From Parietaria judaica (taxonomy: Eukaryota > Streptophyta > Magnoliopsida > Rosales > Urticaceae): a stretch of 64,000 nt of DNA. The stretch's first letter is position 1, and each line of letters opens with the position of its first letter. The stretch lies in NCBI GenBank assembly GCA_954871525.1, contig OX940864.1, positions 29,739,001-29,803,000 of the forward strand. Reading direction: 5' to 3'. The position numbers were made by a program, and so were the translations under genes. Under the pieces are notes generated by a model. The model made no database searches and was not told where the DNA came from. It was given only the letters and a program-made list of their open reading frames with translations. Shown piece after piece: positions 12,049-22,558 of the stretch.

Positions 12049-12411
12049 TGTTAGTTCCAAGTATTTAGAACTTTTGCCACAAAGATTGATAAGAACTAAC
12101 GACAAATAATAAGCTGCACAATTAGTGCTTTTTGATGGGTATACAACAAAGAGAGGAGAGAATATTGATCTCTGTATTATATCAAATGAAATACAAGAGA
12201 GGAGTGGTCAGTAAAAACATACATCCTACGTAGCTATTTATAGCAAAGAAAAGGTAGCAAAACTTGGACATCAAGTTTAGCTCTCATCAGCATGTGTACT
12301 TGCCAAGCAAGTCATATTAAATAATAAAATATTATAAGCTTGCTATGCAAGTAGTGTATAAGCTCTGCAAGCATAAGCTTGAGGCACAAGTCAGGCTTAT
12401 CTACGTTCACA
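12049..12411 (-). repeat. Copia B 5' LTR
   Basis: A 363-bp LTR nearly identical to 7138-7500. Substitutions seen are at the AAGAAC(A/T)AACGAC and GTAGTG(G/T)ATAAG positions. The target duplication AATTC follows at 12412-12416. Confidence 0.93.
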
Positions 12412-12684
12412 AATTCTGGCCACGTAGACAAATGTGAGTTGCTGACATAGAAATTTTTTTTCCATATGAATGAGTCCACAATAGCCTCGTTTACGATAAA
12501 ACAACGAATTAAACCCCTAATTGGGCTCGTCCACGTGGCAAAAAATTGTCATGTCAACAACCCACGTTAGTCCACGTGACCAGAGTTGATGGGTAAGTTA
12601 ACTGTATTACGAGAATGGAGTGATCAACTCCCTAAATACGACTTTGAGTACTTTTGCCACTACTTTTAAACTTTGGGTACACGA

Positions 12685-13626
12685 CCAGACATTTCACACG
12701 CAGTCGGGATAGTCAGTCGATACATGGAGAAGCCCACGAGTGCACACCAGCAGGCGGTGAAGCACATCTTGCGTTACGTGAAGGGCACGACGGACTACGG
12801 GATCCAATACAACAGAGGAAGTGGAGCAGAAGTACTAGTCGGCTTTACGGACAGTGATCTGGCCAATGATATCGATGACAGGAAGAGTACCGGAGGGATG
12901 GCGTTCTACCTCAACGGAAACCTGATCACCTGGCAGTCTCAAAAGCAGCAGACAGTAGCTCTATCCTCATGCGAAGCAGAGTTCATGGCGGCAACCGCAG
13001 CAGCATGTCAAGCTATGTGGTTGAAGGGGCTACTTAGTGAAGTGACCGGATCCGAGCAGAGACCAGCTACTCTCCACGTGGACAACAAGTCTGCAATTGC
13101 GTTGATGAAGAATCCAGTGTTCCATGGACGGAGCAAACACATTGACACGAAATTTCACTACATTCGTGAGTGTGTGGAGAAGCGAGAGATCATCGTGGAG
13201 TTCGTCAACACGAGGGAGCAACGGGCAGACATCCTTACCAAGGCTCTAGGGAGAGTCAAGTTCGAGGAGATGAGAGAGCTGCTCGGAGTGAAGAGAGTAG
13301 AAGAAAGTCAAGCTTACGGGGGAGAATGTGAGCTTAAGCTTGACTTAGTCCGGATGACGACCAGAACCCAGGACGGGCAGAAACACTTGCGAGGAGTCAG
13401 CCCGGGTACCGACCAGAACAGAAGACGGACAGCTGTTCAGCCCAGCTCGGGTGAACACGAGCAGAACATCCGGATAGAAGGCAAGCCCGGCCAGAGGCAG
13501 ACGAGCAGGCCAGCTCGGGGACAGAGAAGCTGTCCGGGCAGGAAAAGGAAACTCTACCCAGAAAGGAAGACGCGTAGCTTGAGGAGCAAGCAAAGATCAA
13601 GTCAAAGATTTGATAAGATTATTTAG
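12685..13626 (+). pseudogene. Copia D partial upstream unit: RNase H plus LTR read-through
   Basis: An open frame begins at the left junction with RT/RNase H sequence ([18 protein letters not shown]). It continues through [32 protein letters not shown] and [13 protein letters not shown], crosses the polypurine tract and runs 100 codons into the LTR to TAG at 13624-13626. It lacks gag, protease, integrase and the RT catalytic core. It is almost identical to the end of the full unit; differences include Asn for Gly after FTDSDLA. It has no promoter or start of its own and is a tail fragment. Confidence 0.88.
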
Positions 13627-13864
13627 GGTAGTTTCCTGATTTTGTGCGATTTGGGTAGCTAGGGTTTCGCCTATGTGAGGCTATAAATATACCTAGCATG
13701 TACACTTAGAGTCCATTAGAATTTTGAGTTTATCTTCTTGTATTTAGCCTTCGATTATTAATCAGAGAATTTCTTCTCCCAAAAGTTTGTGTCCTTTATT
13801 TTTCTGTTCGATTTCTTTTGGTGTTATTCGTGTTCTTTGCAGATCCGTGAATTGGGATCCAACA
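13327..13864 (+). repeat. Copia D 5' LTR
   Basis: 538 bp from TGTGAGCTTAAGC to GGGATCCAACA. A TATA-like CTATAAATATACC lies at about 13681-13693. The U3 part is rich in GAGCAG/CAGCTCGGG steps and carries an open frame continuous with pol. Confidence 0.93.
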
Positions 13865-13866
13865 AG

Positions 13867-13878
13867 TGGTATCAGAGC
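13867..13878 (+). promoter_or_regulatory. Primer binding site of copia D
   Basis: TGGTATCAGAGC, two bases after the 5' LTR, is complementary to initiator tRNA-Met. Confidence 0.93.
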
Positions 13879-13892
13879 ATCAATCGAAGAAC

Positions 13893-16800
13893 ATGTCTTC
13901 ATCATCAGAGTCACCAATCGACGGAGCTCTGGTTGCGCAGAAACCAGAGACTAGAGAAGGCACAGTTACACTCCATTACCCCATGCTCACGAAGAGCAAT
14001 TACGCCGTGTGGGCGTTGAAGATGAGGGTGAATCTGCAGGCGCAGTGAGTATGGGAGGCCGTAGAGAACGGCGGTGTCGAAGGGCGCAAGGAAAGAATGG
14101 CTCTAGCCGCTATCTACCAAGCAGTTCCGGAAGAAGTTCTTCTCATGCTTGCCGAGAAAGATTCCGCGAAGGAAGCATGGAAAACTCTTCAGACCATGCA
14201 CATGGGCGCAGATCGCGTCAAGGAGGCAAAGGTCCAGACCTTGAAGAGTGAGTTCGAGGTCATGAGGATGAGGGAGAGCGAATCAATTGATGATTTCGCT
14301 ATGCGGCTCACGTCCATTGTGACCGGCATACGCTGGCTGGGAGACAAGGTGGAGGAAACCACCGTCGTCAAGAAATTTCTCCGAGCAGTGCCTCACAGGT
14401 ACATGCAGATCGTGACGTCGATCGAGCAGTTCGGCGATCTCAAGACCATGTCAGTCGAGGAGGTTGTTGGTCGCCTAAAAGCCCACGAGGAGAGACTCCG
14501 GGGTTACGGTGACAGAGAAGAGGATAAGAACCTCCTGCTCACGCATGAAGAATGGACGGCCAGACAGCGGAAAACCGGGGGAGCCGAGTTTTCGTCATAT
14601 TCCTCAGATCGGAGTAGCTTTGGTGGAGCAGTCCGAGGACGCGGACAAGGTCGTGGACGAGGTCGAGGTCGGGACATGCGAGGTCGCGGCAGTGGATCTA
14701 CCCGTCAGGAAGGCACGACCAGGAGAGACAAGAGCACAGTGAAGTGCTACAATTGTCAGAAGCTTGGGCACTTTGCATCTGAGTGCCGAAGCAGGAACCA
14801 GGGCGAAGAGGCGAATCTAGCAAGATTCCCAGACGATCAGCACCAGCCGGCATTGTTGTTTGCCGAACAGGAAACGCCCCTGGACGAACAGAATGGCGAG
14901 TGTGACGCCAAGGCCCGGGAAGAAGTGATCAGTGTGCCAATCAGCCCAGAGGCCGAGCAGACCTGTCCAGAGGAGACCAGCGAGAAGGTTTTCCTCATCG
15001 AGGATAAGGTTATTGCAAACCTCCTCGTAGACGGAGAGAAGAAGGTCAGTACTGACATATGGTACTTAGACAACGGAGCTAGCAACCACATGACTGGGGA
15101 CCGAGCTAAGTTTGAAGAGCTCGATGAGAAGATCACGGGTAGCGTGAAATTCGGCGATGGATCAGTCGTAGAAATCAGAGGCAGAGGGTCGATCCTGTTC
15201 GAGTGCAAGAATGGGGACCAGCGTCTGATGACCCAGGTTTATTTCATCCCGAAGTTGAAGAGCAACATCATCAGTCTAGGGCAGATGACTGAGATCGGGA
15301 ATACGGTGTTGCTGCAAGGGTTCTACCTGAAGATGTGGACCAAGGAAGGAGAGCTGTTGATGAAGGTGGAGCGGACACCCAACAGGCTCTACAAGATTCT
15401 CCTGAAGACGTGTCAGCCCGTCTGTCTCATGGCATCGATGGCGGACCCGGCTTGGCTATGGCACGCACGGCTCGGACACGTGAATTTTCACGCGCTCAAG
15501 ATGATGGGCGAGAAGAAGATGGCCTTCGGGGTTCCCAAGATAGAACACCCCGACCAGCTATGTGAGTGCTGCATGATCGCGAAGCAGGCGAGGATACCGT
15601 TTCCGATCAAGGCCAAATTCCGAGCAGAGAGACCCTTACAGTTGGTGCACGCAGACCTATGTGGTCCAGTCACCCCAACAACTTTGGCAGGTAACAAGTA
15701 CTTTCTTTTACTTGTTGATGATTACAGTCGCTAGATGTGGGTTTATATGCTTAAGGAAAAGAGCGGAGCCTTTAAAGTCTTCAAGAAGTTCAAGAAGATC
15801 GTGGAGAATGGCTCGGTGTACAGGTTAAAGGTCTTGCGTACAGACCGAGGAGGAGAATTCACTTCCCAGCAGTTCGGAGAGTTCTGCGACCAGGAAGGAA
15901 TTCAGCGTCACCTGTCCGCACCCCACACACCCCAACAGAATGGCGTGGTGGAAAGACGAAACCGGACTGTGATGAACACAGCCAGGAGCTTGCTCAAGAG
16001 CATGCAAGTTCCAGCCCGGTTTTGGGCAGAAGCAGTAAGACATGCAGTCTACCTGCTCAATCGTTTGCCGACCAAAGCGCTAGGAGAGCGTACCCCCTAC
16101 CAGGCGTGGAAAGGGAAGAAACCCCACTTAGAACATTTGAAAGTGTTCGGGTGCACCGCACACGTGAAGATTGCGGGGCCACATCTCAAGAAGTTGGATG
16201 ACAGGAGTCAGAAGATGGTGTACCTTGGCGTTGAAGAAGGAAGCAAGGCACACAGATTCTACGATCCACGACGCGGCAGACTCCAAGTGAGCAGAGATGT
16301 TGTGTTCGAAGAGGAGATGAAGTGGGATTGGCGCGACGAGAAGGGAGAACCCGAGCAGAACTCAGTGGAGTTCATTGTCGAAGACGACCAGGATGTTGCC
16401 GAGCAAGAGAAGCCCGGAACACCCAGCTCGGGAACAGTCTTGCCAGAAACGAGAGAACCCAGCCCGGGAGAGAGCACCCCGAATATACCCAGGACACCAA
16501 GTCCGAGCAGGACCAGCCCGTCCAGCTCGGGAGATTCCTCCATAAAAGACGGCCCAAGAGGATTCCGTCCTCTAGCAGACGTTTACGATCAGACTCAAGA
16601 AGTGGAGATGAGCCTGGAGGAACTTTCTTTGTTGTGTGCAGAAGAACCAGCCAATTACCAGGAGGCAGCAGCCGAGCAGGAGTGGCAGGAAGCAATGAAG
16701 AAGGAGATAGAGTCCATTGAGAAGAACAGGACATGGGAGCTTACCGACCTGCCCAAAGGTCATAATCCCATCGGCCTGAAGTGGGTGTATAAGCTGAAGA

Positions 16801-18497
16801 AGGACACTGAGGGGAATGTCCTTAAGCACAAGGCAAGGCTGGTAGCTAAAGGCTACGTGCAGAGGAAAGGCATAGACTTTGAAGAAGTCTTTGCTCCAAT
16901 AGCAAGACTGGACACGATCAGACTCATCCTAGCCCTAGCAGCTCATCGAGGTTGGGAAATTCACCATCTGGATGTCAAATCGGCATTCCTAAACGGTGAC
17001 CTCGAAGAAGAAGTGTACGTCAAGCAACCAGAGGGGTTCGGCGTCACGGGCAAGGAGCAGAAGGTGTACAAGCTATCCAAGGCCTTATACGGGTTAAAAC
17101 AAGCACCAAGAGCGTGGAACATCCGCCTTGACAAGAGCTTGAAGAATCTTGGATTCACAAAGTGCTTGAGCGAGCAGGCAGTCTACACCAGGAGTTCCGG
17201 GCAGGAAACTCTGATCGTGGGAGTGTATGTGGACGACCTGATCGTCACAGGATCCAGCGCAGGAGGCGTAGATGGGTTCAAGCAGCAGATGATGGCCGAA
17301 TTCGAGATGAGTGACCTCGGATTACTTTCGTACTACCTCGGTCTAGAGGTGGAACAGAAGAAGGACTGCATTACGCTGAAGCAGTCGGCCTATGCGAAGA
17401 AGATCCTTAAACAGTTCGAGATGACGGACTGTAACTCGAGCAAGTACCCTATGGAGGCGAAGCTGCAGCTCGGGAAGGATGCTGAAGGGAGAAGAGTGGA
17501 TCCCACGGAGTACAGACGCGTGATCGGGTGCCTAAGGTACCTCACCCACACCCGACCAGACATTTCACACGCAGTCGGGATAGTCAGTCGATACATGGAG
17601 AAGCCCACGAGTGCACACCAGCAGGCGGTGAAGCACATCTTGCGTTACGTGAAGGGCACGACAGACTACGGGATCCAATACAACAGAGGAAGTGGAGCAG
17701 AAGTACTAGTCGGCTTTACGGACAGTGATCTGGCCGGTGATATCGATGACAGGAAGAGTACCGGAGGGATGGCGTTCTACCTCAACGGAAACCTGATCAC
17801 CTGGAAGTCTCAAAAGCAGCAGACAGTAGCTCTATCCTCATGCGAAGCAGAGTTCATGGCGGCAACCGCAGCAGCATGTCAAGCTATGTGGTTGAAGGGG
17901 CTACTTAGTGAAGTGACCGGATCCGAGCAGAGACCAGCTACTCTCCACGTGGACAACAAGTCTGCAATTGCGTTGATGAAGAATCCAGTGTTCCATGGAC
18001 GGAGCAAACACATTGACACGAAATTTCACTACATTCGTGAGTGTGTGGAGAAGCGAGAGATCATCGTGGAGTTCGTCAACACGAGGGAGCAACGGGCAGA
18101 CATCCTTACCAAGGCTCTAGGGAGAGTCAAGTTCGAGGAGATGAGAGAGCTGCTCGGAGTGAAGAGAGTAGAAGAAAGTCAAGCTTACGGGGGAGAATGT
18201 GAGCTTAAGCTTGACTTAGTCCGGATGACGACCAGAACCCAGGACGGGCAGAAACACTTGCGAGGAGTCAGCCCGGGTACCGACCAGAACAGAAGACGGA
18301 CAGCTGTTCAGCCCAGCTCGGGTGAACACGAGCAGAACATCCGGATAGAAGGCAAGCCCGGCCAGAGGCAGACGAGCAGGCCAGCTCGGGGACAGAGAAG
18401 CTGTCCGGGCAGGAAAAGGAAACTCTACCCAGAAAGGAAGACGCGTAGCTTGAGGAGCAAGCAAAGATCAAGTCAAAGATTTGATAAGATTATTTAG
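13893..18497 (+). pseudogene. Copia D gag-pol polyprotein, two nonsense codons, runs into 3' LTR
   Basis: One frame from ATG 13893 (MSSSSESPIDG) encodes, in order: gag (LHYPMLTKSNYAVWALKM); an RGRGQGRGRGRGRDMRG stretch; zinc knuckle CYNCQKLGHFASEC at about 14742-14785; protease [14 protein letters not shown]; pre-integrase HARLGHVNF; integrase [11 protein letters not shown]; a Pro/Ser-rich linker; RT with [11 protein letters not shown] at about 17227; and RNase H with [13 protein letters not shown]. It is interrupted by TGA at 14046-14048 (relatives have Gly) and TAG at 15732-15734 (relatives have Trp in [10 protein letters not shown]). There is no frameshift. After RNase H no stop occurs at the polypurine tract. 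The frame continues 99 sense codons into the 3' LTR, to TAG at 18495-18497. Apart from the two stops this would be a full-length Tork-type polyprotein. Confidence 0.93.
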
Positions 18498-18735
18498 GGT
18501 AGTTTCCTGATTTTGTGCGATTTGGGTAGCTAGGGTTTCGCCTATGTGAGGCTATAAATATACCTAGCATGTACACTTAGAGTCCATTAGAATTTTGAGT
18601 TTATCTTCTTGTATTTAGCCTTCGATTATTAATCAGAGAATTTCTTCTCCCAAAAGTTTGTGTCCTTTATTTTTCTGTTCGATTTCTTTTGGTGTTATTC
18701 GTGTTCTTTGCAGATCCGTGAATTGGTATCCAACA
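18198..18735 (+). repeat. Copia D 3' LTR
   Basis: 538 bp, matching 13327-13864 with an exact offset of 4,871 bp and no indel. It is preceded by the polypurine tract GGGGGAGAA and ends CCAACA, followed by the target repeat CACGA. Confidence 0.93.
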
Positions 18736-18794
18736 CACGAGGGGTTCTTTGACCAAACTTAAGGTATTTTTGCCGTCATTAACCCTATTATTTA

Positions 18795-19000
18795 TATTTG
18801 TACATAAAAAAATATTCCTTGGAAAAAGGCGACATTCTGTTGGCCGATAGAGAGTGCCATTTTATGACCCAAGAACAATCTTTGAGTCAATGAATTTTTT
18901 GTCGTTTAGAATTGAAACCACGAACGTGGAGAGTGTGTAAACGTGGCTCCAAGAGTGCGATCCTACGTGGTCCTGCCACGTGTGCATCCTACCATATAGC
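18795..19000. other. Short intergenic stretch with ACGTG motifs
   Basis: No gene is seen. The segment holds two ACGTG-type motifs near 18965-18985 (CTACGTGGTC and GCCACGTGTG), which resemble plant G-box or ABRE sites, but no adjacent coding sequence is evident. Confidence 0.35.
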
Positions 19001-19265
19001 CAGTGGCGGAGCTAGAATTTCAATTAAGGTGGTGCTTAATATAAAAAAAAAATAAATTTAAAAATTCGAGCCTGCAAAATTAACAACAATTGTAACAAGT
19101 AACGCCAATGCCGGTATCTAATATCTATTCAAAATATTTCAACATCGCAACAATAACAATTCTATAATTTTTTTTTTTAAAAAAAACCCACAAATAATAA
19201 CCCAGTATCCGATATTTTTTGAAGTATTTCAATATCGGAACGATCCTAGTTAAAAAAACAAACAA

Positions 19266-19480
19266 GATTAACAACTATATATATAAAAATAACGAAAAAA
19301 ATAGCTATAAATCTACTCATATCATTATCATATATTATTATATATTATATATAATAGGCAATACTGAATGAAGATTAACAACTATATATATAAAAATAAC
19401 GAAAAAAATAGCTATAAATCTACTCATATCATTATCATATATTATTATATATTATATGTAATAGGCAATACTGAATGATT
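19266..19480. repeat. 107-bp tandem duplication inside the hAT element
   Basis: GATTAACAACTATATATAT begins at 19266 and again at 19373. The two copies are nearly identical through GGCAATACTGAATGA, so the duplication is recent relative to the element. Confidence 0.9.
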
Positions 19481-19616
19481 TCTCAACTAGGGCAATTAAT
19501 TAACCACGATTATATTATATATATATTTATTATCTCTTCGTCGATGAATCATGAATATACAACATTCATGTTTTAATATTCCTACTGATATCGAAGCACA
19601 TGTACGGGAGAGTTGC

Positions 19617-19860
19617 AGCAACGGCGATACTGACAGCGACGGCGAGAACCGATGGCTACGACGAGAACCGAAAGCGAGAACCGATGGCAACGACGACGAG
19701 AACCGACAGCGAAAACCGATGGTGACAACGATAACCGACAGCGAGAACCGATGGCGACGGCGAGATCCAATGTGTGAGAGTCGCAGCGACGGCGAGAACC
19801 GACAGCGAGAGATCGCAGAGACGATGAGAACGACTGTGTGAGAGTCGCGACGGCGAGGAC
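19617..19860. repeat. Degenerate GAGAACCGA(T/C)GGC minisatellite
   Basis: About ten imperfect copies of an 18-24 base unit built on CGACGGCGAGAACCGATGGC. Open frames cross it on both strands (Asp-Gly-Glu-Asn-Arg repeats on plus, Ser/Leu-rich on minus). They follow from the repeat and show no similarity to a known protein. Confidence 0.85.
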
Positions 19861-20099
19861 TGAGGACGACGAGAGTGAATCAACAAGGTTGCCGGCTACT
19901 CGGCTACGGCAAAGGCGATGGAGGGAGGGAGAGAGAGAGAGAGAGAGGAGGAAGAGTGAAACTGAACAACCGTACATCGGGGAGGCAGCGAGACTCCGTC
20001 TCTATAAATCCAATTAGATTATTTTTTTTTTATATATAAAAAATGAGACGCAGCCCGTACACTCACTGGAGTGTACGTGGCTACGCCACTGCATATAGC

Positions 20100-20998
20100 T
20101 GTGTCCAATAGTGTAATTTTGTGTGTACGTGTCTGTGAATTTGATTGTTTATATATATATATATATATATATATATGTCGAGAAGATAGTAAAGTGAACA
20201 TGTTATCGTATTTGGTCGCCCTTTGGCTGCATGGTTGAGTCGCGTTGATATTGAAAACTTTCAATTTAAATAATTATCAAACTTATATGTCTGATATTAA
20301 ATAAGCAATAGCAATGACATGTCTCAACTTATAATATATATAATATACAACTGCCTCTTGCACAAGCACATCAAATATATCTGATTAAAAAAAAAAAGAG
20401 TCAAGATTCGCACGGCCTCGAAATTTGTGATGTGTTCTAGAAAAATAGGTCTCATAGTAAGACGATAGACTTGGTGATAGTTTTTTTTAAGAGATGAACT
20501 AGGAACCATTCCAAGGTAATGCAATATATGCATACAAATGTGAGCCTAGTCAGTCTGTAACAAAGACCGACTTCCAGTTGAATATTTTAAATAAATTTTG
20601 AATTACCACGACATAATTTTTGAAATTATATCTTTTGTGTATTTTAGTTCCACGACATATAATAAAAATTCAAATTGCTCATCTCACGCACATGACTTAT
20701 AATTTTGTAACTATTATCGAATAAATAGAGGAGAAACTATAAATTTCAATGAGAAGGAGCAGAAAAAAAAAAAAAATTAAAATATTTAGTGATATGAAAA
20801 GTGAGTTTTCATAACTAATTTATATTAATGACTAAAATATTTAGTGATACAATTGAACAAAGTTTATTAGTTAATATATAACAAAAAATTCTTACACCGA
20901 AACATGCATACTAATATAGAGAGACTATAAATATAAAACTATTTAACGGATAATCATGGCGAAATATCCAATATATGGTTAATTGGGGTGGCATGGAC
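20100..20998. other. AT-rich intergenic DNA with (TA)n
   Basis: Contains a (TA)n run at about 20149-20176 and several A- or T-tracts. No gene or complete transposon end was recognised. Confidence 0.55.
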
Positions 20999-21412
20999 TG
21001 TGAGCTTAAGCCTGACTTGGCTCAATAAACCCTAGCAGAATTGCACCCTAGCAGAACGGCTCCTAAGCATAAATGCTACCTAGCAATGGAGCTTAGCAGA
21101 AATGGCGCCGATCAGATAAGCTCAACACACCCTAGCAGGATGAGTATTCTCCCGAGCAGAATTGGCAAAGCTCCTTAGATGTTCAGCTAGGTGCACCCTA
21201 GCAGATCTGTTTGGATGTACCCGAGCAGGTCTATTAGGTACACACGAGAAGTCAACTGTAAGGTGCCAAACTTGAGGAACAAGTTTGGAGATTCAATTTG
21301 GCTTCCTGATTCGTTAGGATACGTGTGTAATTATAGGAGATTTGATTGATTGTAATTTAGGAAGTTTTTCTGCTAGGGTTAGCTGTTTTTGTTCTTTTTA
21401 AATACTTGTGTT
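20999..21412 (+). repeat. Copia F 5' LTR, first piece, with AGCAGA motif array
   Basis: The first 260 bp holds about nine copies of a CC(T/G)AGCAG(A/G) motif at irregular spacing. It is followed by AACTTGAGGAACAAGTTTGG, shared with the copia E LTR. The piece ends at the duplicated target CTTGTGTT of the hAT element. Confidence 0.85.
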
Positions 21413-22481
21413 CAAGGTTCGCATTTTCGACGATAATCGTCGATAATCGCCGATTTTCGGTCTTTTCGGTAGTTACCGGTAAGTTGCCGGCTCTAATACT
21501 TATCGTTTTATATACTTTTCGACGATTATTGAGCTTTTCGATAAAACCTTTCCCAACCGATTTTCGAGAAAATGCGTGTAAAAAATAGGTACTTTTCGGT
21601 TAAATGAAAAAAAAAATTCGCGGCAAAAATACCAATTAAACTTTCGGCAAAAATAATTATACTCACACAAGAGCACCCCACCCCGTCACGTCCGTCCGGA
21701 CGGACGGCGGCGGCGGCGCGCGCGTGTGGTGGTGTAACATTTGTGTGAGTCCTCCCTCATCCACAAAATCCTATGACCCAAAGGGCCCAAGCCTTTGTCC
21801 CTAATATTTGGTATATAAACATCACCAAACTCTTGTCATCTATCAATGTGGGACTTTTTGTTATTCAACTACTATCACACATTCACACTTAACATACACA
21901 TACACATACACTTCACCTAATAATTTAACTTAATATTACACACTTCAAATAATATTATACACTTAACATACATATTAACTTCACCTAACATACATATACA
22001 TTTAATATGTATATTCATTTAATATTATACACTTCAACTAATATTAAATTTGTTAACATACATATACAATTAACATGCATATTCACTTAATATTACACAC
22101 TTAATTAACATACATATTCACTTCACATAATAATTTGACTTAATATTATACACTTAAACTAATAAAGTGACTTAATATTATACACTTAAACTAATAAAGT
22201 GACTTAATATTAGTGTTTTAGATTTGAGACTAGTGATGGAATTATATGTGTGTATGACTTTATTTACATATGTTTTGTGGTATGATATTATAAAAATATT
22301 TTGTAAGTTTTCCATCGAAAAGTATCGAAAAGTGTCGATAATCCGTCGATAATCTTCGAAAAGTATCGGTAATCGGTAAGCTACAGTATTATAAGTTTTC
22401 CGTCGGTTAATCGGTAAGCTATCGATTAATCCGTCGAAAACGGTAACCGATTTATCGACAATCTCGGTAAGTTGAACCTTG
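21413..22481. mobile_element. Non-autonomous hAT element in copia F LTR
   Basis: The ends are CAAGGTTC (21413) and GAACCTTG (ending 22481), with a perfect 8-bp target duplication, CTTGTGTT, at 21405-21412 and 22482-22489. Both subterminal regions are packed with CGATAATCG/TCGAAAAG steps. The centre has an 18-bp perfect palindrome, CGTCCGTCCGGACGGACG (21689-21706), followed by a CGG/CG-repeat. 21890-22200 is a run of ACATACATAT/TTAATATTA(T/C)ACAC repeats. No transposase is encoded. Confidence 0.93.
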
Positions 22482-22558
22482 CTTGTGTTAGTGATTTATT
22501 TTGTAATTTCCACTTTAATTTTCCTTCGATAAATAAGAGAGAGAACCTTTCTACAAAA

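Larger units (their letters stand above)
6034..12411 (-). mobile_element. Copia B, compound three-LTR element (Tork-type)
   Basis: In transcription order on the minus strand the structure is: LTR (12411-12049), full internal region, second LTR (7500-7138), a gag fragment, then only the 3' part of a third LTR (6155-6034). A 5-bp target duplication, AATTC, flanks the whole compound at 6029-6033 and 12412-12416. The outer LTR ends therefore belong to one insertion event, and the middle LTR arose by tandem multimerisation or recombination. The third unit is deleted from the gag zinc-knuckle region to the middle of the LTR, with a 3-bp TCT overlap at the junction. The two complete LTRs are nearly identical (I saw two substitutions), so the element is young. 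Confidence 0.9.
12685..18735 (+). mobile_element. Copia D, compound element: RNase H end - LTR - internal - LTR
   Basis: The element has a complete copia unit (LTR 13327-13864, internal region, LTR 18198-18735). It is preceded by a 0.64-kb piece of the 3' end of another unit (RNase H and polypurine tract). The repeat pair 12682-13864 and 17553-18735 lies exactly 4,871 bp apart with only a few substitutions and no indel. A 5-bp direct repeat, CACGA, stands at 12680-12684 and 18736-18740, in the arm of the Mutator-like element. The left end is not an LTR end, although the target duplication looks normal. The LTRs differ by one visible base (GAATTGG then G or T), so the insertion is recent. Confidence 0.9.
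5886..18785. mobile_element. Mutator-like long-TIR element 1, split by copia B and copia D
   Basis: The left end GGGTTAATGACGGCGAAAA at 5886 and the right end at 18785 are inverted copies, flanked by a perfect 9-bp target duplication, TATTATTTA, at 5877-5885 and 18786-18794. Removing the two nested copia compounds joins 5886-6033, 12417-12684 and 18741-18785 into an element of about 460 bp. Its two arms match in inverted orientation for roughly 190 bp, including a shared region reading TTTGGTCAAAGAACCCC. Nine-base duplications and long TIRs starting with G are typical of Mutator-like elements. No transposase is present. The second long-TIR element at 31838-33745 has related ends. Confidence 0.87.
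19001..20091. mobile_element. Non-autonomous hAT element with internal tandem repeats
   Basis: The ends CAGTGGCGGAGC (19001) and its complement GCTACGCCACTG (ending 20091) form imperfect TIRs, flanked by a perfect 8-bp target duplication, CATATAGC, at 18993-19000 and 20092-20099. The interior codes for no transposase. It contains a 107-bp AT-rich tandem duplication and a degenerate GAGAACCGA minisatellite. Confidence 0.93.

Noticed and set aside
14009..16720. Several 70-130 codon frames on both strands within copia D
   Set aside because: Alternative-frame shadows of the gag-pol frame; they carry none of the conserved motifs.
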